Source: Atherix ibis (taxonomy: Eukaryota; Arthropoda; Insecta; Diptera; Athericidae). Taken from it: a DNA stretch of 64,000 nucleotides. The position numbers and the translations under genes are program-made. Below, in pieces: positions 60,819-64,000 of the stretch. The notes beneath the pieces are model-generated. The model had not been told where the DNA came from and made no database searches. It saw only the letters and a list, made by a program, of their open reading frames with translations. The stretch covers positions 1,573,811 to 1,637,810 of the forward strand of contig OY282605.1 in NCBI GenBank assembly GCA_958298945.1, in the 5' to 3' direction. Every line of letters begins with the position of its first letter. Position 1 is the first letter of the stretch.

Positions 60819-60970
60819 CTGGTTTAAATTCAACATTTCCACGAAACCATTGAATCGCAGCGGCTGGCTTGGCATCCGATACAATACATGTTAACGATAA
60901 ATCCTGATTCTCTCTAACTTCAACTTTTGAATTGTGTGCATATCCTTGAATTTCAATCGATGATGGTGGT
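60819..60970 (-). CDS. sns: Sns-like receptor exon, first half of an Ig domain (inferred Ig2)
   Basis: This is the most 5' exon of the host gene in the window. It has 50 complete codons plus one base at each side; the frame enters in phase 2 and leaves in phase 1. The acceptor reads TTTCAG and the donor is CAG followed by GTAAGTTG. The peptide contains IQGYAHNSKVEVREN, the first Ig cysteine in LTC and the core tryptophan in IQWFRGN, so it ends just after the C strand of an Ig fold. The next exon supplies the second half. From recall, the motif order matches the second Ig domain of fly Sticks and stones, a single-pass adhesion receptor that binds Duf/Kirre and Rst during myoblast fusion. Hibris, the paralogue, is the main alternative. 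Earlier exons lie beyond the right edge. Confidence 0.88.
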
Positions 60971-63900
60971 GCTGAAATTCCAATAGAGAAAAAAAAATTT
61001 TAATCTAATTACAAAATTTGATGGAGCAAAATGTCGATAGAAAATTTAATAAAATATTTTGTAATATTGATCACTAGAGTAGTATCACTTGCAGAAAGGT
61101 TCGTTTTAAATATTATACAGCACTAATTTAATTGAATTTTATTAAATAATCGATATTCAACTAATATCTATACCTAGCATATATTATATTATAATAAAAA
61201 ATATCTACGACCTGCTACGAAGTATTTCTGCTAAAATAGAAGGCTTATTTTATTTTATTTTTTATTCGGAAACGAAAAAAAAATAAAGGATAACCAAATT
61301 TAACCGGATATAAAATATGCAAAATGTTTCATAGTGTAGATTTTATGAAACGGAATGAAATATTCACAATTTTTGCTGGTATTGCAATTTTGTGGAAAGC
61401 TATTAAGTCAAGAGTATTTAGCTGTACTTTTGTGCTTGTAGATTTTTTTTAAAAAAATATTTGATACCATCTGGTGTCGTCTGTACTTGGTATTTGCCTT
61501 ATTTTAATTTTCTCTTGCTCTTTGATGAAAAGAACTAACTAATAGTCCATATGTCATCTTGTCCTTATATGTCCACACCACATTCGACTATAATCGCACC
61601 AAAAATCCATTTTAATTCAGTTTTTTTTGCAGTTCACAATTTTAAAAAAAAACACAAAGTCCTTTAAAACGAATAAGTACTTTTATGTATATATTTTTTA
61701 TTATGTATTTTTTACTCATCGTTTAAACTCGTTGGATTTTGATTTTTCACCCACCAACTATCATCCAACGGCCATTTTGCAAGTGTACAATCACGTGTCG
61801 TTGGACTTAAAGCTAAGCTCTCATTCTTCATGGTTTATTTTTTTCGAAATATTTGAAAAGGAAAATATTGTTTTTCTTATTCGGCCGTTCATTTTATAAG
61901 CAAATCATTTTTTAGATTAAAAATAAACAAAAAATCTATTTGTACGACGAGTATAATGTGTACGTTTGTGGAAATTAACAGCAAGAAAACAGAATGGCGG
62001 TGAAAAGCATTCAAATGCAACTTTCCGTGTTTACCAACAGGCGCGCCAAAATTAATTTTGATGAATTGCATACCTTCGGGCTGTAGTTTTATTCGTGTGT
62101 TGATGTGTTTTTCGTTAAATATTTTGTTTTGTATTTGGTTTTTCTTCTTCTTTTTATATTTAAAGATATTTGAAATTTTATTTATTATTATTTTTTTTTA
62201 AATATTTTGCATTCGATTTTCTTACTTATAATAATATTATCTTAGAATATAAAAAGGAAAAATCGATAAAAAAACGCTATTAGGAATTTAAAAAGCTGAC
62301 ACGTTATGTTGGTACTCATGTCTCTCACTTATGCCCACAAGTTTGGGCATTTTGAATGTTCAGTTAATTTTGGATAGCTGCTTTGCTTCCACGTGTTTTG
62401 GCTCCGATTTTTGCTCAATTTCGACCAAAAACTGCTTACTGAGGAGCTGTTGGACTCTGCCCGCGACGACCCAAATTTACTCCAGAGGGTCATAACTGGT
62501 GACGAATGATGAGTTTATGGTTATGACGTAGAAACCAAAGCTCAATCATATCAATGAAAGCTGCCGCACGAGCCAAGATCGAAAAAAGCGCGCCAAGTTC
62601 GGTCGAATGTGAAGGTTTTGCTTGCAGTTTTCTTGGATTGCAGGGGCGTGGTGCGTCATGAGTTCTTGCCACAGGGTAGAACGGTGAATAAGGAATATTA
62701 CCTGCAAGTTATGCGCAAGTTGCGCAAAGCAATACGCCAGAAACGTCCGGATTAGTGGAAGAGCAAAAATTGGCTTCTGCCATTTTTGGCCAAAAACAAC
62801 TCACTAATAATGCCGCAGCAATCGTATTCCTCAGATCTGGCCTCCTGAACAACTTTTTTTGTTCCCGAAACTGAAGAGCCCCATGAAAGGACGATCCAAC
62901 GCTATGATTGAGGATATAAAAACTGCATCGTAGGAGGAACTGAACAAGATCACAAAAAATGATTTTTTGAAGTGCTTCGAGGATTAATAAAAGCGTTGGC
63001 AAAAGTGTTTAATATCTGGTGGGTATCACTTTGAAGGGGACAAAATAGATATGAGTATTCATGAATAAATAAATAATTTTCGAAAAAAAACACAAAATTC
63101 GTGATACTTTTTGAACAGACCTTATATATTATTATACACAGTAGTTATTATAAGACAAGAGTAGGAGCTGTTATTATTAACTTTTGTGTAAGCTTTGTGT
63201 AAGAGTAAAGCTTAATTATAGAAGAAAATTTGTTAAAATTAGCAACGGTGGTGGTGGTACTATTTATTTTGTTCTAATTTCAAAAATCCTCCGTGTAACT
63301 CTAAAATTTCTAATTTTTTATTGCAAATATTTCCCTTAGTTTTTATCACCAATACAATATAAGTTTTTTGTAGTAGATCCTGTTTCATATTTAGCCTCTT
63401 CTTCCTTTTAAATTTCGACAAAACAAAGATTCTTCGTTTGCTCTTAACAATATGTAAATTAGACGCCAACAAGCATCAAGCATCAGTTCATGAACTTAAG
63501 TCCTGTGGTGCATCCTTCGCACTTATTTAGCACCGAGCGCTTTGTGCTGGGTATTATCAGTGTGGATTCCTGTAGAGCTTTATTGGGAATGATTAGGGTT
63601 AGAGGCTGACAGGTCTGCACTGTTAAGGGACTGATGCAAGAATTTCCCGCATTTCTGAAAGTGGTTTTTTGCTACACTTGTGCTCAGGTTTATTGAAAAG
63701 AATAGCGGAGGCGGTATGAGGTAAGAGAGTGAAAATGATATGTGGAGTCTGGTATTTGAATTATATGAGCATAATGGCCAAGTATTTGGTATTTGGTATT
63801 GCCGTCAATGAAAATGCTTCGCGTACAGTCATGGTGCATAGTGAACTGTGTGAGTGGGAGAATGTATGAAGGAAACAATGGACAGAAGGTTTTGCAATTT

Positions 63901-64000
63901 TCACAGTAGAGTTGTAGTGGGTGAAATTCCTTTAACTCGGTCTGCTCTTTATTCGGACTGTTTTTCACCTCGACTTTCTTTACCCGGACAATACTGCGAC
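60971..64000 (-). other. Partial intron upstream of the inferred Ig2 exon
   Basis: At least 3 kb of intron run off the right edge. Apart from the mariner at 62270-63126, I see only AT-rich sequence (60975-62260) and a less AT-rich 63470-64000 without coding similarity. The exon for the end of Ig1 was looked for and not found. Confidence 0.7.
62270..63126 (+). mobile_element. Internally deleted mariner, same subfamily as the 4161 copy
   Basis: The 3' inverted repeat (63098-63126) contains GATACTTTTTGAACAGACCT, the inverse of the terminus seen at 413-440. The leader shares GTTATGTTGGTACTCATGTC with the 4161 copy. The leader joins the catalytic domain at the same place as in that copy. Transposase pieces are VITGDE (then stops), VYGYDVETKAQS, LPHEPRSKKARQVRSNVKVL, FLDCRGVVRHEFLPQGRTVN and KEYYLQVMRKLRKAI; the third catalytic block HHDNAPAH is also deleted (NWLLP joins FLAKNNS). 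It is inactive. Confidence 0.87.

Noticed and set aside
1..64000. tRNA, rRNA or snoRNA genes
   Set aside because: No clover-leaf with conserved A and B boxes or rRNA core sequence was recognised by eye; a covariance-model search would be needed to exclude small ncRNAs.

Overview
The window is AT-rich, intron-dominated insect DNA. It carries spliceosomal exons with GT-AG borders, many decayed Tc1/mariner elements, jockey-type and R1-clade non-LTR retrotransposons, and simple repeats. The protein similarities and mobile-element families point to a higher fly (Brachycera) with long introns, possibly tephritid-like. The species call is inference; the sequence alone does not fix it. I saw no prokaryotic operon, CRISPR array, rRNA or tRNA gene.

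One host gene spans the whole window on the minus strand. Nine exons encode consecutive halves of immunoglobulin domains and join in one open frame of 1346 coding bases (about 448 codons). From 5' to 3' of the gene they lie at 60819-60970, 47441-47614, 43147-43300, 40694-40830, 37791-37958, 34147-34278, 10897-11033, 3257-3410 and 2874-3011. The protein matches what I know of the fly nephrin-family cell-adhesion receptor Sticks and stones (Sns); its paralogue Hibris is the main alternative. The exons cover the region I infer to be Ig2 to the first half of Ig6. The signal peptide, Ig1, later Ig domains, FnIII domain, transmembrane segment and cytoplasmic tail are not in the window. Sns acts on founder/fusion-competent myoblast recognition and in nephrocyte slit diaphragms. 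No promoter or UTR of the gene is visible.

The introns (245 bp to 23.1 kb) are a transposon graveyard. At least seven mariner-type lineages are recognisable: around 0-5 kb, 9-12 kb, 14.8-15.8 kb, 20.4-22 kb, 31.7-32.9 kb, 36.9-37.6 kb, 46.5 kb, 51.4-52.2 kb, 58.5-59.9 kb and 62.3-63.1 kb. Nearly all lack the middle of the transposase, and several lineages exist as repeated deletion derivatives. Two jockey-type LINE fragments (8.6 and 44 kb) and one R1-clade LINE at 24.7-27.2 kb add reverse-transcriptase remnants. The R1 element carries a second, 5'-truncated R1 insertion with a poly-A tail and a 13-bp target-site duplication.

The most interesting structures are: a 141-bp tandem array in which each full unit carries a mariner terminus; two fold-back (inverted duplication) junctions at internal deletions of two unrelated transposons; a 428-bp MITE flanked by TA with repeated subterminal CTCTAC motifs; a segmental duplication (27.3 and 31.3 kb) with one copy split by a mariner; and two minisatellites (about 83 bp and 72 bp). 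I did not find evidence of a novel enzymatic or defence system.
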